64,000 bases of DNA from positions 867,442 to 931,441 of the forward strand of contig SCFE01000006.1 in the NCBI GenBank assembly GCA_004352715.1, given 5' to 3'. The notes below the pieces were generated by a model, which saw only the letters and a program-made list of their open reading frames with translations, was not told where the DNA came from and did not search any database. Below are positions 1 to 11,990 of the stretch, piece after piece. This DNA comes from Hofstenia miamia (lineage: Eukaryota > Xenacoelomorpha > Acoela). The stretch's first letter is position 1, and the number at the start of each line of letters is the position of its first letter. Made by a program: the position numbers and the translations under genes.

Positions 1-228
1 TTAAATCAAAGAACAATTACATTTGGTAAAACTAAGTATAATAGAAAAGTAATGAAGAACGGATTCCTAAATTATTCAATATCACTATGGAACAAACTGG
101 ATTACAGTACAAGAAGTGAAAAAAATTTTACAATATTTAAGAAGAAGTTGAAAAACATGATTACACAACAAAATATCAATTATCTGACTAATTATAGAAT
201 AAGATGTGGTGCAACTCAAGAACAATAA
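1..228 (+). pseudogene. LINE reverse-transcriptase 3' end (CR1/jockey-like)
   Basis: One open frame enters from the left edge and stops at 226-228. It reads like the extreme C-terminus of a non-LTR retrotransposon ORF2: a short 'RTITFGKTKYNR' stretch, then a 'SISLWNKLD' box and a 'FTIFKKKLKN' box, matching the family pattern of ...WN.LP...S...FK..L. The catalytic core would lie left of the window. About 160 bp further on, a (TTG)n run at 388-405 fits the microsatellite-type 3' tail of such elements. The family call rests on motif memory only. Confidence 0.6.
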
Positions 229-387
229 GTAAAAATATTTTTTAAATTATATGTAATTTGTAAACGTAACCAAGAAACAAACATTTACTGACATAACTAA
301 GCACATATGAAAGTTGCATTATTTATGTTCTTAATAAGTTTGTAAACTTATTACATGTATATGTACATGAGAACTACTTAAATATAT

Positions 388-405
388 GTTGTTGTTGTTG
401 TTGTT
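388..405 (+). repeat. (GTT)n microsatellite, likely LINE 3' tail
   Basis: Six GTT units follow the AT-rich 3' untranslated region of the LINE remnant at the left edge. Short simple repeats at 3' ends are typical of CR1/L2-type LINEs. It could also be an unrelated microsatellite. Confidence 0.5.
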
Positions 406-493
406 AGTTAAAAGATAAATAAATGGTCAATGGCCCGATTTAAATTACTTTCACATCAAATTTAATTTGCAATTAACAAGAATTCCGCTACAC

Positions 494-1168
494 CAGAATT
501 CCAACGTGATTAATCGTCAACACGATTAATCGAGATTAATCGGATGGATTAATCTATCGTGTTGGCCAAGTAGATTAGATTAATCGTAAACAGCGGGCTC
601 GATTAATCTAGATTATTCTAATTAAGTTGATGCTTATGCATTCAGTTACCTGTTGTCATTTTCGGTTTGATATCTTATCTATGGCCACCATTCTTGTGTC
701 ATATGTTTTACAAAAGAAATCCTTAACACCGGAAATAGAAGAAGAGATGATGATTAGGCATCTAACATATTTAGGAAGCGTCGGATGTCGCCTAATTCTA
801 AACATAAGGATCCTCGATTTTATCACGCCAACTTCTAATAAGATTGAGACTGTTCAGCAAAGCTGGTTATGCTCTATCTGATTTCCAAAATCGTTTATTA
901 CCCCTCGACTTAGAAATCCAAATTTTTTTGTTACCCTAACAAGCACATGTGAAGTAAAATGACTTCAGGAAATAATAACAATAATAGTTGATATTTTCTA
1001 TTTTCAATATCTTTCAATTGATATATTGTATTTTAAATATTTTTAATCAGAAGTAGATTAATCGACTATTAATCGCGATTATTAATCTCCTGGCAGCAGC
1101 GATTACGATTAATCTATCGCCAAATTTTTTTCATACGATTAATCGCGATTAAAATCTAAACATCCCTG
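494..1168. mobile_element. Non-autonomous hAT element, 675 bp, with 8-bp target duplication
   Basis: The element starts CAGAATTCC and ends ...CATCCCTG (reverse complement CAGGGATG), matching hAT termini. Both sides carry the same 8 bp, CGCTACAC (486-493 and 1169-1176), the target-duplication length expected of hAT. Both subterminal regions are packed with the palindrome GATTAATC (about six copies in the left 130 bp, three or more on the right). The interior has an 84-codon frame (627-881) that resembles nothing I know, and I do not call it a gene. Boundaries are firm because the duplication is exact. Confidence 0.9.
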
Positions 1169-1324
1169 CGCTACACGTTAAACGTAAACTGAATTGCGTT
1201 TGAACTTTAAAGCTGTGCGATTAATTGATTTATAATTGATAATTGACCCTAACCGAACATTTTTTACTAACCGAATCAATTATCAATTAGTGGATAGTCA
1301 ATAAAAGTGTCAAAAACAAGCAAA

Positions 1325-1474
1325 ATGCTTCTTAATATAATTTCCTTATATTACGTAAAAATTAGCGAAAAAGCGCAAGGACTCCTCGGAATTCCGGCTA
1401 CTGCGGTGCCCAGTGAAAGACATTGGTCCGACGGAGGAAATATAATTACTCATTTTTCTCTGAAGTTGTTTTAA
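1325..1474 (+). pseudogene. hAT transposase C-terminal dimerisation fragment
   Basis: A 49-codon open frame contains the hAT C-terminal signature, seen as 'LLGIPATAVPSERHWSDGGN' followed by an 'IITH..LKL' segment and a stop. In the family this helix-rich region mediates transposase dimerisation. The RNase H-like catalytic part is not present upstream; the place is taken by the 675-bp non-autonomous hAT. It is therefore a truncated relic. H replaces the usual V/I after SER. Confidence 0.75.
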
Positions 1475-1484
1475 GTAAAATTGA

Positions 1485-2122
1485 CTTTATTATTGAAAAC
1501 ATTTTCTTGTTTTTGTTCATTATCGATAACAGGGGCGTACCCAGGATTTTCTGACGGGGGGGGACATCATTGTTATTTCCTAATGCGGGGCGAAGCACCG
1601 CGAAAATTTTTGAAAATAAACCCTAAAAAATGCATTTCACGATCCTAGATTTTAAATTTTCCAATTTTTTACGAAAATTTTTTTTATTTATCCAGTCAAA
1701 ATTAAATTTGGAAATCTGACGGGGGACATTCCACCATGTCCCCCCATGTGTACGCCACTGATCGATAATTGATAATTGACCGATCTTACTGAAGAAAATC
1801 TTTATCATTTACCATTTTGTGCTTGTAATACTTCCTTGCAATAAAAACTTGTTCTTCTACCTATTCTTAGTTACATATTTAGATGCATATTTAGGTATTT
1901 TATGTTGCATATTGTAGGCGCANCTTTATTATTGAAAACATTTTCTTGTTTTTTGTTCATTATCGATAATTGATAATTGACCGATTTTACTGAAGAAAAT
2001 CTTTATCATTTACCTTTTTTGCTTATAATACTTCCTTGCAATAAAAACGTGTTCTTCTACCTATTCTTAGTTACATATTTAGATGCATATTTAGGTATTT
2101 TATGTTGCATATTGTAGGCGCA
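1485..2122. repeat. Two near-identical 199-bp copies joined by a single N, one carrying a MITE
   Basis: Copy 1 (1485-1922) and copy 2 (1924-2122) align end to end. After removing the 231-bp insert and one 8-bp duplication from copy 1, both are exactly 199 bp and differ at only a few bases. Position 1923 is an N between them. This looks like two haplotypes of one locus laid end to end by the assembler. A true tandem duplication is the alternative. Confidence 0.85.
1530..1760. mobile_element. hAT-type MITE, copy 1 (231 bp)
   Basis: Termini are CAGGGGCGTACCCAGG and ...TACGCCACTG, so the inverted ends read CAGNGGCGTA. The flanking 8 bp ATCGATAA is duplicated (1522-1529 and 1761-1768). The same family recurs inverted at 33696-33934. 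The interior has runs of G and C and 'GGGGCGAAGCACCGCG', and no coding capacity. The neighbouring 199-bp copy preserves the empty site. Confidence 0.92.
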
Positions 2123-2145
2123 TATTTTAAACTTTTAGATGCATA

Positions 2146-2880
2146 CGTTTAATAAGCCTGGTGATGTCCATTATTTGCACTGCATAATTCTTAACAATAT
2201 CTATATCAAAACAATACTTCTCGCATTTTCAAAATTTGAACGGTTCCGTACGTGAAATGTCGGGGTTACTCTACCAGTCAACAGACTGAAGAGTGCGTGT
2301 CAACAGATCAAGTCCGTGACTCCTCCCCTGGAAGTGTGCCCGCTAAGGCCGGCTTAATNGTTTACTAAGCCTGGTTATTACTAGTTATGTATAAATAGGG
2401 CTCTATTGTGCGCAAGCCTTATAAAAACTTTTAGTTCATGCAACTCGTGTTACTTTTGCTCTTACTTGTTATATTAAGATGGTCATGAGCAGCTAGACTT
2501 TCAAAGGAGCTGAGGGTACGCGGCGTGTAATTCAGGTACAGGTGTCTCAGCTGTCTTATGACCGCCGCGTAAACCCGTTCAGTTCTGGGGACTAGTTGAT
2601 CCAGATTCTTTGTTCACTATTGATGGCAGCTTTGTTGTATCTCTCCGGCACTAATTGTCACGTATTCCTAGATGCTGCCAGTGCTGAACATATCCGCAGT
2701 AGTTCTAATTGCATTATATTTGTGTTAGTCCAGATGCTTGTACTCTCTTACATACTTAAGCTGGCCTCGTTAATGTCTACTACTTTAAAATGCTTATGTC
2801 TTAATGGCACTCTTTGATGTTTTACCTCAGCGAGATTAGATACTACGCTATCACTGTGTTTATGCTTTTCTATATTACTA
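2146..2880. other. GC-richer stretch of unknown nature
   Basis: This stretch is less AT-rich than its surroundings. It has a TATAAATAGGG box at 2390-2400 and a second TATAAAA about 30 bp on. A 73-codon frame (2596-2817) shows no recognisable domain. A decayed LTR or other repeat is possible, but I find no matching second copy and no TG..CA boundary. An N at 2359 marks a probable contig join. Confidence 0.3.
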
Positions 2881-2897
2881 ACTATGATATTGCTAGA

Positions 2898-3219
2898 ATA
2901 TATATATATATATATAAATATATATATAAGGGTTATGACTAAAAATCATTTTTGTTGCATAAATAACGGAAAATTGAATTATTCTGATTTTTGAGTAAAA
3001 AGGTCCTGTAACAAATTACCTAAGAATCAAAAAACAGAAGGAAATTCGTTTTGATTTTTTCTAGAGATTAATTACTAAAGCTACTAGTAAGCTTTGAAAA
3101 ATATAAAAAATTTAAACAATTTTGCAGCGCACTTTAGATTCAGAAATTCAATTTTTTTGAGTTTACAAATAAGCCATCCGTTAGTTTTGCAGCAGGTTTA
3201 CTGTCTTATCTAGATCTAG

Positions 3220-3260
<41 letters not shown>
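2898..3260. repeat. (TA)n microsatellites flanking 300 bp of plain AT-rich DNA
   Basis: There are (TA)n runs at about 2898-2929 and 3222-3260. Runs of this kind recur through the window and often mark gap edges. Confidence 0.9.
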
Positions 3261-3262
<2 letters not shown>

Positions 3263-6140
3263 TCATTAATGTCTTTTTCGGTATAAATAATTGTTTTCAC
3301 TATGAATACATAAAGGAAATCAACGAAATAACTAGAGTTTCAAAAATGAAAAGCTTTGAATGCCTTTGCCGAAAACTTAGCTTAGTCATATATATATATA
3401 ACAGTTGTTAGAAAATATAATTCCAGAATTTTGAAATCATGGTGTATTGTTACTTTACAAAAATTTTAAAAAACAAGTAAATTTTAAAATTTGACAAATT
3501 TCGATATTCTTTGCTAAGCCTTAAAATCAGAAATGCTCAAAATTTGCTATTCCACAACTTGCAAAGTTGGTCAAAAGTTACAGAAGTATAAATCATTAAA
3601 ATGGGATATATTTCATTGCCTAGAAATAATCCTTTTTTTAACAAACGCTAAATAACTAGAAATCGTGAGTTTTGCGGCATTTTCACATAAAATACAGATC
3701 ATAGGCAGTAGGTTATAAGTTATTGATATTTGGAAATCTAGTATTGAATTGTATTAAGTGACTACATTTTAAATTATTAAAAATCCAGTAAGAAATTGAC
3801 ACAAATAGTACGAAGCCTATTTCGAGATTCCAAGCCAAAGCTTTTAGAAAATCTTAAAGTACATGTGGCATCACCATATAACTTTTATTGAAATCGATTA
3901 TCGTCTAAGCATATCTACTTAATCGTCAATTCTCTGGATTCCAATTGTATAAAAATTTCAAATGATTTTCAATAGTTGTACTTACTAGAAATGTTTAAAT
4001 CTATAGATTTTAGAATTCATGTGTGACATTCACATCACTTAGTTCAGTGCACATAATAGGAGCGAGGCTTGTTTAGTATTATATGAAAACCCTTTTAAGT
4101 TTCATATCCTTTCAAAACAATTAGCTACGAATATTCATTTTTAATTTAATTTGAAGAACTTCAATAGAGAGTAGAATTGTGAAATAAAGGCTCAATTATA
4201 TTTTCAAAATTCTGCCATCTTAAATTAAGTATAATAAGGAAATATTTTTTAAGAAATGTCTTTCAATTATATTTCGGATAATCACAGTGTGCCTCCAATT
4301 ATAGCATTACTGGAATAATTTTCAGCATAGTTTATTCCTAAAAATAGAAATATTTTTTCTTAAATTTACTTTCAAGTCTATCATCAGCACAAATAATTGC
4401 AAAAGTTTTAACTAACTTTGTAGTCTTACTACTATAAGATGATAAATATTTTTCTTGGTGTCTATTTTTAGGTTTTGTTTAATCTTCGTATTCATTATTA
4501 TTTTTGCAAAAACTTAAATTGCATACTAGGTATGACTATTTGATATATTTGAAGTAGCATAATTTTATGATTTACAATTTACTCCTTCTCTATGCTAGAT
4601 TCTCAAAAATAATTCTTTTTCAGCTAAATATTTTTAACAGAAATATAAATATTTGTAGCCATTAACGAAGGTGGGCTAAAATTAAAAAAAATACCACTTA
4701 ATGAAATAAATTTTTTTGTTTACCCATCCTAATGGAACTAATTTGCAAGAGAGTTTTATCAACTAGCCATTGAACTGACTTAGCTCTTAAGCAATTACCT
4801 ACCTCTTATGGATTCTCTTTTCAATTTCAAACTATTATAATTGTAGGCAAATAAGTAATCTATAATTGCCGGACTTTCAAAAGCGTTAGCTTAATATATT
4901 TATCTTGATAATTCATGAGCTAAGTTATTATTTGCAAAAATATTTTTTTTATTTTTGGTTTATTAACGCAGTAAAATTAACCGTAGCAGAAGACCAAATT
5001 TGTACCAGTCTATATTTTCAAAGGCATGCTATTTTGTTTACAATACCTGTTTTTATTCTTATAAATAGGTGTGATTTAATCATTTTGCTTCTTTTCAGTT
5101 ATTCTCAGTAAACTCGTTTTATACTTTTTATCTTGACTTTATATTTTATTAAAAATTATGTGTTACTAAATTCGCCTGCGTAGTTAAAGGGCACCCAGAC
5201 GTGGTACAGCTTGACTGGCATGTCACTTTAACTTAGGTTAGGTGTATGGTTAGGCTTTTTGTTGTACTGCATTTCATTCGCAACTAAAATTAACCTTTAT
5301 TGCTATCACCGAAATTGCACGAGATGAGAGTTGTACTGTGCTTAGGCTTTTTAACTTAGCACTTAGGTTTCACTCACTGCATCCAAGAGTTAGGGCTTCT
5401 TTATTTTTTATCTCAGTTGGGAGTCTAGTCTTATACGACTCTTTTCTTAAGGTTATCTGTATCGAGTCGTCCGAGTGTGGCCACTCTTCCCTAACACGAT
5501 CTCCTGCATACTTTTAACTTTTATTATGATAGAGTATTATAGCAGGAGGAGTTAGTTATTAATTTGTAGCACCGGTAAACCATGCTTCGACTCGGAATTN
5601 AGGGTGCTTTAGCTCATCCCAAGGATCATTTTTGTATTGAAAAGCAGAAAATGAGGTTTTATAATTTGACAGTTATTATTCAAAATCTAAAAGTATTGCT
5701 CAAAATGCCGCCCTTATTTTAAACGTCGGAGGAGGTAATAAAAAGCCTGTTTGATGTTCGACATAGATATCGAGTCAAGGGTTGTTTTTAATCGCTCTTC
5801 CAACTACGGTGATGAATCTACGGGCTTCTTATAGTCAAATTCAATGTAAAGAGAAACTACAATAGCCATTTCAACATTATTCAAATGTCGATACTCTATT
5901 GTCATCCAGGCGATGGCTGCTGCTATGAAAATGAAATAAATCAAGCTTGTCAAAGAATCTACTGAAAATATATTTCAACGGACAGCTTTGAATGTCAATT
6001 TTTTAAATTCCAAACCTAATACATGATGATTTCATTGAAATATCGAACGAAGATAATAATGACATTAAAACGCAGAAATTTTTCCACATTTTTTAAAGGA
6101 GCGCTAAGAATTCGCAAGATGACCTGAGATATGCTGTATT

Positions 6141-6189
<49 letters not shown>

Positions 6190-7800
6190 TATGGAAATAA
6201 AAATAACGAAAACTATATGATGGATGCTGGCTGTCAATTCCGTCGCAAAATTTGATTATGACCATTCAATGCATGACCAAGAAGTTAGTAGCTATCCCAA
6301 ATTCTAGAAGGTATTAGGCTCCTTCCAGCCCTCTAAAACACACCTCCATGTAATGTCATGAGATTTAATGTATCTGCATTAAATTTTTAAATTCCTTATC
6401 ACTTGCCAAAACAATTTGAAAATACACAATCACATTTTTAGCTTTCGAAGTGAAAAAACAAAGTCGTTAGCTTTCAAGGGAGATAGTCATTTAATAATGT
6501 CCTCGGGCGTTTAGCACGACATGCCTCAATGGGTTTGAGATAACCTTACACATATCAAGAAACAGTCAAAGTTCTTTGTTGTTTCTATTGGTTTAAAAAC
6601 TTTATAAATACATGAAAACTAAGTATGGAGAGATTTTCAATCTTTTTAAGAAATTCAAAATTTTCAAAGAAAATTTGTTAATATTTTCAACAATTCATAC
6701 GCTTTAATAGAAATTTTCAACATTGCAGTAAAGCGCGTTCCTAAATATAGACCTGCCCATGTCTTACGATTCTCAAATTTTGCTAATAGGCTTGAAGAAA
6801 ATACTTTGTAAATGTGAAAAAATATTAAAATGGCCGCCAGCTGGATTAAGGTGAATTAAAAGCATTTTGCAATGAATTGCTTATGGTATTTTTGGATCTT
6901 GGATTAAGAAATCTCCCTCCTGCTTGACCCGAGTTGATGTGGGCAAAATTTCGTTAGCTACAAAATGTTTGTAGCATTTCCAATTTTGTTTGAACACTCG
7001 ATAACTCAGAAGTGCAAAAGATTGCAAAAAAAATTTTCAATTTTCCATTTCGCTGTGGATTTTTATAGGTTGTAATTTGTTTCAGCTTGCGCTTGATGGA
7101 AGCATATCTGTGACTGGGATGTGCTTGTGTCTTTGGCTTAACAGTTCTTGTTTGATTGACTTGATTACTAAAACAAAGTGCGAGCATAAATAATTTAATT
7201 AATTATATACATACCAGAACAAATTATTTCATTTAAAAATATACATTCAAATAAATGTACTCAGACAAATTGTCTGAAGCTCAGTGAATAATTAGGATTT
7301 AGAACACGCTCTTCCATTTACCAAAGCATTGATTAGGCGCCATACTTATAAAGTTCACGTTAAGTACTGCGAACTGACCAGCAATTGCCCAATAATAAAT
7401 AAGGATTTATGCAATACTAATTATGCTAAAGGGAATGCAATATTTTTTTGAAATTCAGATGTGTCTACGAAAAATTGAATCGCTTTGCAAGGAATAACAA
7501 AACAATTCCAATAAATGATTAGCAACCAACAGCAAACTATTATTTATATGCATCTACAATAGGGTTATGCTATTTGCCATTATTTATGGCCGTACCATGG
7601 TGAATTTTTGCATGAAATACTTGAAACTGCCTTCTTTTCATTTCTAGTTCGAAAATACTCCTCCGTAAAATATTTCTATTTTTTGAAGAGTGCCATAGGG
7701 AATTAATGGAAAATTTGAAAATATAATAATTAGCAGAAATAAAAAAAATATCATGTGTTCTTACAATCATTTGATAATATACAATTTATATTAAACTTTT
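3261..7800. other. AT-rich non-coding stretch
   Basis: I see no convincing exon, RNA gene or complete transposon here. There is a (TA)n tract at about 6139-6192. A GC-richer segment at 5170-5640 (with an N at 5600) might be repeat-derived, but has no boundary I can define. Open frames here are short and mostly composed of F, I, N, K and Y, as expected by chance in AT-rich DNA. Confidence 0.5.
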
Positions 7801-7874
7801 CAGTTATACGACATTCAATTTTATGCTTAACTTTAACTGGACTCTACCAAAAATTATATATATATATACCAAGA

Positions 7875-8662
7875 TGAGAATTATTGTTCTATCGTTTTTA
7901 AACTTATTATGCAAAAGTGAATACATTTTTGTTACAAAAACAGTTCTTTATTTCAAATTTTTTATCACAAGTTGGAGCTCTTCATCTGAATTGTCTATAT
8001 TTTTTAATTTTGAAGGGGGTAAGTTAAGTACAATAGTTTAGATATTTAGCAAGCAACAAAACTGTAACACTTTCATTATATTTTTCTTCAAATCTCACTG
8101 TTTTTGTAACAAATACAAATCAAAGACACTTTATAAATTAAGATTGATAATGAGTGCAATTTTTTTTGAACCTGAGAATAATAAACCATTAATAACTGCT
8201 GTACATGTATTCATATACTTTACATATACTTTCGTAACCCCTTGTTTTCAAGTGCACCAGCTGCTGGAAAACACATTTTTCTTTGTGCATGTTTCATTAG
8301 CACAAAACGTGTACACCTTATTTACCGAAGCCATCCTCAAAAATTGCCAATTTGATTATCTGTTCAATGTAAGTAGTGTTTTTCATAATGATACATGTTG
8401 GATATGTATTTGCACAATTGGGATATTTGTTTGCCTTAGTTTCATCTCCTCTTGCCTTATTCGGATCTCCTAATCCCTATGATGATCTTTTTGTGCTTTA
8501 TTGGGATCTCCTAAACACTAGAATGATCGCTCTGTGCTCTATTGAGATATTTTTTGGCAAATACTGTAGTTTTTAATACATTTATTAAAATTGCATAAAT
8601 GTTTTTGTCATTTTCAGAATTTTTTCAAGCGTTACTCCTTGTTAGTGCACTTAAGCATGATT
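7875..8662 (+). CDS. Weak candidate small gene, three possible exons
   Basis: I do not recognise this. An ATG at 7875 opens a hydrophobic, signal-like start ('MRIIVLSFLNLLC') and runs about 50 codons to a strong donor (GGGGTAAGT) near 8022. A second frame around 8255-8368 ('LAQNVYTLF', 'AILKNCQFDYLFN') ends at another strong donor (AATGTAAGT). A third piece after TTTTCAG (exon from 8618) stays open in phase 0 and stops after about 15 codons. The join between the first two pieces needs a rare AAG acceptor, so that link is weak. If real, it would encode a small secreted or membrane protein. It may be chance. Confidence 0.25.
8460..8550. repeat. 41-bp tandem repeat, two full units plus a partial
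   Basis: Units at 8460-8500 and 8501-8541 share the skeleton TYGGATCTCCTAA...ATGATC...TGTGCT.TA and are each 41 bp. A partial third unit follows (8542-8550) and a more diverged unit may precede. The repeat lies inside the putative intron of the weak candidate gene here. Confidence 0.7.
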
Positions 8663-8680
8663 TAATTATAAAAACTATTG

Positions 8681-10230
8681 ATTAGTAATAGTTAGCACGT
8701 ATTTTAATAAAGTATTTAACTCAACAAAGTATACTTATATTGCTTAATTTAATTTTGTTTTAAGCACTATTAAATGATATCTTGCTACTATTGCCCAAAT
8801 TCGTGCAAAAACTAAGTTTGAGAACTGCCCATAATATCTTTAAAGGTACAACGGGTGTAAAGTTAAAAAAATAATGATTGTTTGTAATTGAAATATTTTT
8901 TTTGCTTAAAAATTAAAAAATCATTGATGACAATTTAAGCTCAAAATTACTTCAATTTGACTATTAAAATTCCTCACTTTACATTTTCGACAATGGCTTA
9001 ACAAGAATGAATGTCATTCCTAATTTTGGAATAGCAAAACATGTATATTGCATTTCATATCTAAGCAAATATAGAATCATAGATGCATTTGGTTTACTAA
9101 ACCTAATGATTATATTGCTAGGGAAGTCTTTTTAAACAAAGTGTCACAATTATTGCTTTAAATACGCATTTTCCAGGCTTTTTATGATCATGCATATATC
9201 CACAAATATGAATAAATAAATACATATACTTTATTAAAGTATAATTTTTTCAAAATCACTAATGGAATTTGTACAATAGATTTATGCATTAACACCTGTA
9301 GTACCGCTAAAGTTAGAACTTTTTAAAGCTCGATTATGCGTCTAAAATACAGTTATATATTCTAATGATGATAAAAAATCTATTAAAATTTTTTGCAAAA
9401 TTCAAATCTAAATTTTTATAGTCTTGCATCATCTTAGTTTGAACCATCTTGCTATTTAAAATAACACTTGGGAATTTTGTACAAGTACCAACTTCTAACT
9501 GAAGAGATTTCAAAGCATTTCTTAAAATACGATGTCATTGCACACTAGAGCACTCTTTAATTAACCCCAATGCATTTTACAACAATTCATCTAGTTACTC
9601 ATGTTCTACTTAGATTTTTGTAATAATGTATTTAAAGATACAGTGGTTGACTTGGGGTTAAGCTATGATTGCAAGTGGACCACAATAATAATGTATTATA
9701 ATTTTTTAAAGCTGCATATCCACGCTTAATTCTTTTTTGGTCGCACCAAGTACATGTAAATGTGAAGGGAAGGAAACTGCAAAACACTGCAGGACTAATT
9801 TTTAAGTTTTAAGGAATACAGCAAAACTTAACTACTCTGAATGACTAATTTGACGTGTCCTAGACGAAATGTCTATGCGGCTTTAGGTTAAAAGTTATAA
9901 TAAAATGACTTAAAATAATAATTATATCATTATATCATTTTCCTTTAATTCTATGTCAATAACTTTTGCTGACAACGTAGAACGGAAATTAATTATATAT
10001 CATATTCATGATCAACTGGTTTACATTTTTAATCTTAAAATTTACCGAATTTTTTTCAACAACCACTAAAGAATGTTGTTTAATTACAGGTATTCTTTAC
10101 TTGCAGAAACTCACCTGTCAAGTTTGATCATTGATTTAACTGGATTACTATAACATTGAACGGTTAGATAGAACAGAGTAGAAGCGTTGTGTATTATTGT
10201 GTCTCTCTTTTGTTCACCTCAATGCACTCA
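8681..10230. other. AT-rich non-coding stretch
   Basis: I see no exon, RNA gene or repeat boundary here. Confidence 0.5.
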
Positions 10231-10234
10231 TATA

Positions 10235-11374
10235 TATATGGTTGGTGTCATATATCACCCCATTGGGACATCAGTGAGAATAAAAGAATCCCAAAATACC
10301 TGAGCATAACAGTTAGATCATTTAGATTATCCTAATCATGTGCAAATTTTAAATACTAGTTTTCTACGCAGAATTTCATTTACATCAAATGGTTAAATTC
10401 CCTACTCATCTTAGTAATACTATAGACAAAATTTTTACATCAAATCAAACAATTTTCAAAGATGCTTGCCCACTCCCCAGCATAGGAGGTTGTCTCCACA
10501 ATCAGTGATAATGCATTCAGCTCATGCTAGCACAGTGTCAACTTCTTACATATGTCATCGATCTTTTTGCAAGACAAACAAGTTACAATTTGGAAAAATA
10601 TTATCCTCTGTGAAACGGATAGAATTTCTTGGGAAGTATTCAAACTTTATCAGTCAATGGGATGCTTTTTCCTCATTCCTTGCACAACTAATTGAAACCT
10701 GTCTTCCACTGAAAAAAGTAAAATTATTCCATAATGACAAGCCCTGGTTAAATGTAAATATAAAAAACTAATAAAGAAAAAAGTACTAGCATTGCGTCAA
10801 GGTGTTTTTACTAAATTTAGCAAACTACGCAATTGTATAAATAGAATTTTTACGAATTTCTACGGAATCGTGAAGAAAAATTACGAACATCATGTTGAAG
10901 AACGCAAACACTTTAATCCTTCACAGTGTTGGTCATGCATTAGGAGAATGAGTGACATCTTTCTTCGTTCACAGCAGTTCACTACTGGAGGTGCTCTTAG
11001 TAAGATGTCTTCGATTGACTTAGCCAATGAAATAAATTCAACGTTAACAGAATCAGTTAGACATTTCCAACCAATTTCTTTACCAACGAGAAGAGAGCCT
11101 TCTTCTGAAATAGCGTGTGATTAAATAACGATATTTCAAATGTTAAAAAAAAACAAGAATTAAAAATTTCTTATCTTCATGATTTTGAGTATCCTCTAGA
11201 CGTTCTATAACCAAGTGTTCCAGTGAACCAAACTAATTGCGCAAAATTATTAGGAGTATTAATACAAAATAACCTAAAATGGGATAGTCATATAAAATAT
11301 ATAAAAAAGAAAGCCACAAAAACTCTAATATCTACGTAAACTAAAACGATGTAAAATTGATAACAAAGATATTG

Positions 11375-11408
<34 letters not shown>

Positions 11409-11557
11409 NNNNNNNNNNNNNNNNNNNNNNNNNNNNNNNNNNNNNNNNNNNNNNNNNNNNNNNNNNNNNNNNNNNNNNNNNNNNNNNNNNNNNNNNNNNN
11501 NNNNNNNNNNNNNNNNNNNNNNNNNNNNNNNNNNNNNNNNNNNNNNNNNNNNNNNNN

Positions 11558-11588
<31 letters not shown>

Positions 11589-11990
11589 TATATATATATA
11601 TATATATACATAAAAATCTTATAAGATCATCTTTTGAATATACTGCTTCTGTATGGCATAACTGCATTACATTAGAACAAAGCAAGAAATTAGAAACCAT
11701 TCAAATGTGTGCTCTAAGAATTATATTTAAATATTATAATTGTGGCAATGCTATGATAGCTGCCAATTGTAATGCACTATACGAAAGACGGCAAATATTA
11801 TGTGATCGATATGGATGCAGATGCCAAAAACTTCACATGTATTGCACCACTTAATTCCAAAACAGTTAGCCAATGCCAACTATTAGAATGAAAGAAAGTT
11901 TTATCTTCCCCCAAATTATACGAGGGAATTCAAAATATTATACACCGCAAAATTCCTAACTAGTTTTATAAATTTTGTACATTTATTTTC
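10235..11990 (+). pseudogene. Decayed CR1/jockey-like LINE with most of the RT deleted
   Basis: The pieces run in the order of a non-LTR ORF2, with frameshifts. An endonuclease-like segment at 10235-10530 shows 'VGVIYHPIGTS', then 'HQMVKFPTHL..TIDKIF'. A linker at 10530-11124 shows 'DKPWLNVNIKN' and 'PSQCWSCIRRMS'. An RT thumb piece at about 11225-11340 shows 'LLGVLIQNNLKWDSHIKYIK'. A C-terminal piece after the gap (11608-11850) shows 'FEYTASVWHNCITLEQS', 'LETIQMCALRII' and 'LYERRQILCDRY'. Only about 100 bp separate the linker from the thumb, so the palm with the catalytic aspartates is missing. A (TA)n tract and 149-N gap interrupt the 3' part. Confidence 0.75.
11378..11605. repeat. (TA)n microsatellite around a 149-bp N gap
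   Basis: TA repeats run into Ns at 11409 and resume at 11558. The array lies inside the LINE relic, so it expanded after insertion. The gap exists because the array could not be assembled. Confidence 0.9.

Noticed and set aside
388-405. Simple repeats considered as a possible CRISPR-like or satellite array
   Set aside because: The GTT run and the (TA)n tracts are ordinary microsatellites. No spaced direct repeats occur, and the genome is eukaryotic.
2390-2432. TATAAATAGGG and TATAAAA boxes suggesting a promoter or LTR
   Set aside because: No LTR partner, no target duplication and no downstream gene. TATA-like words are common in this composition.
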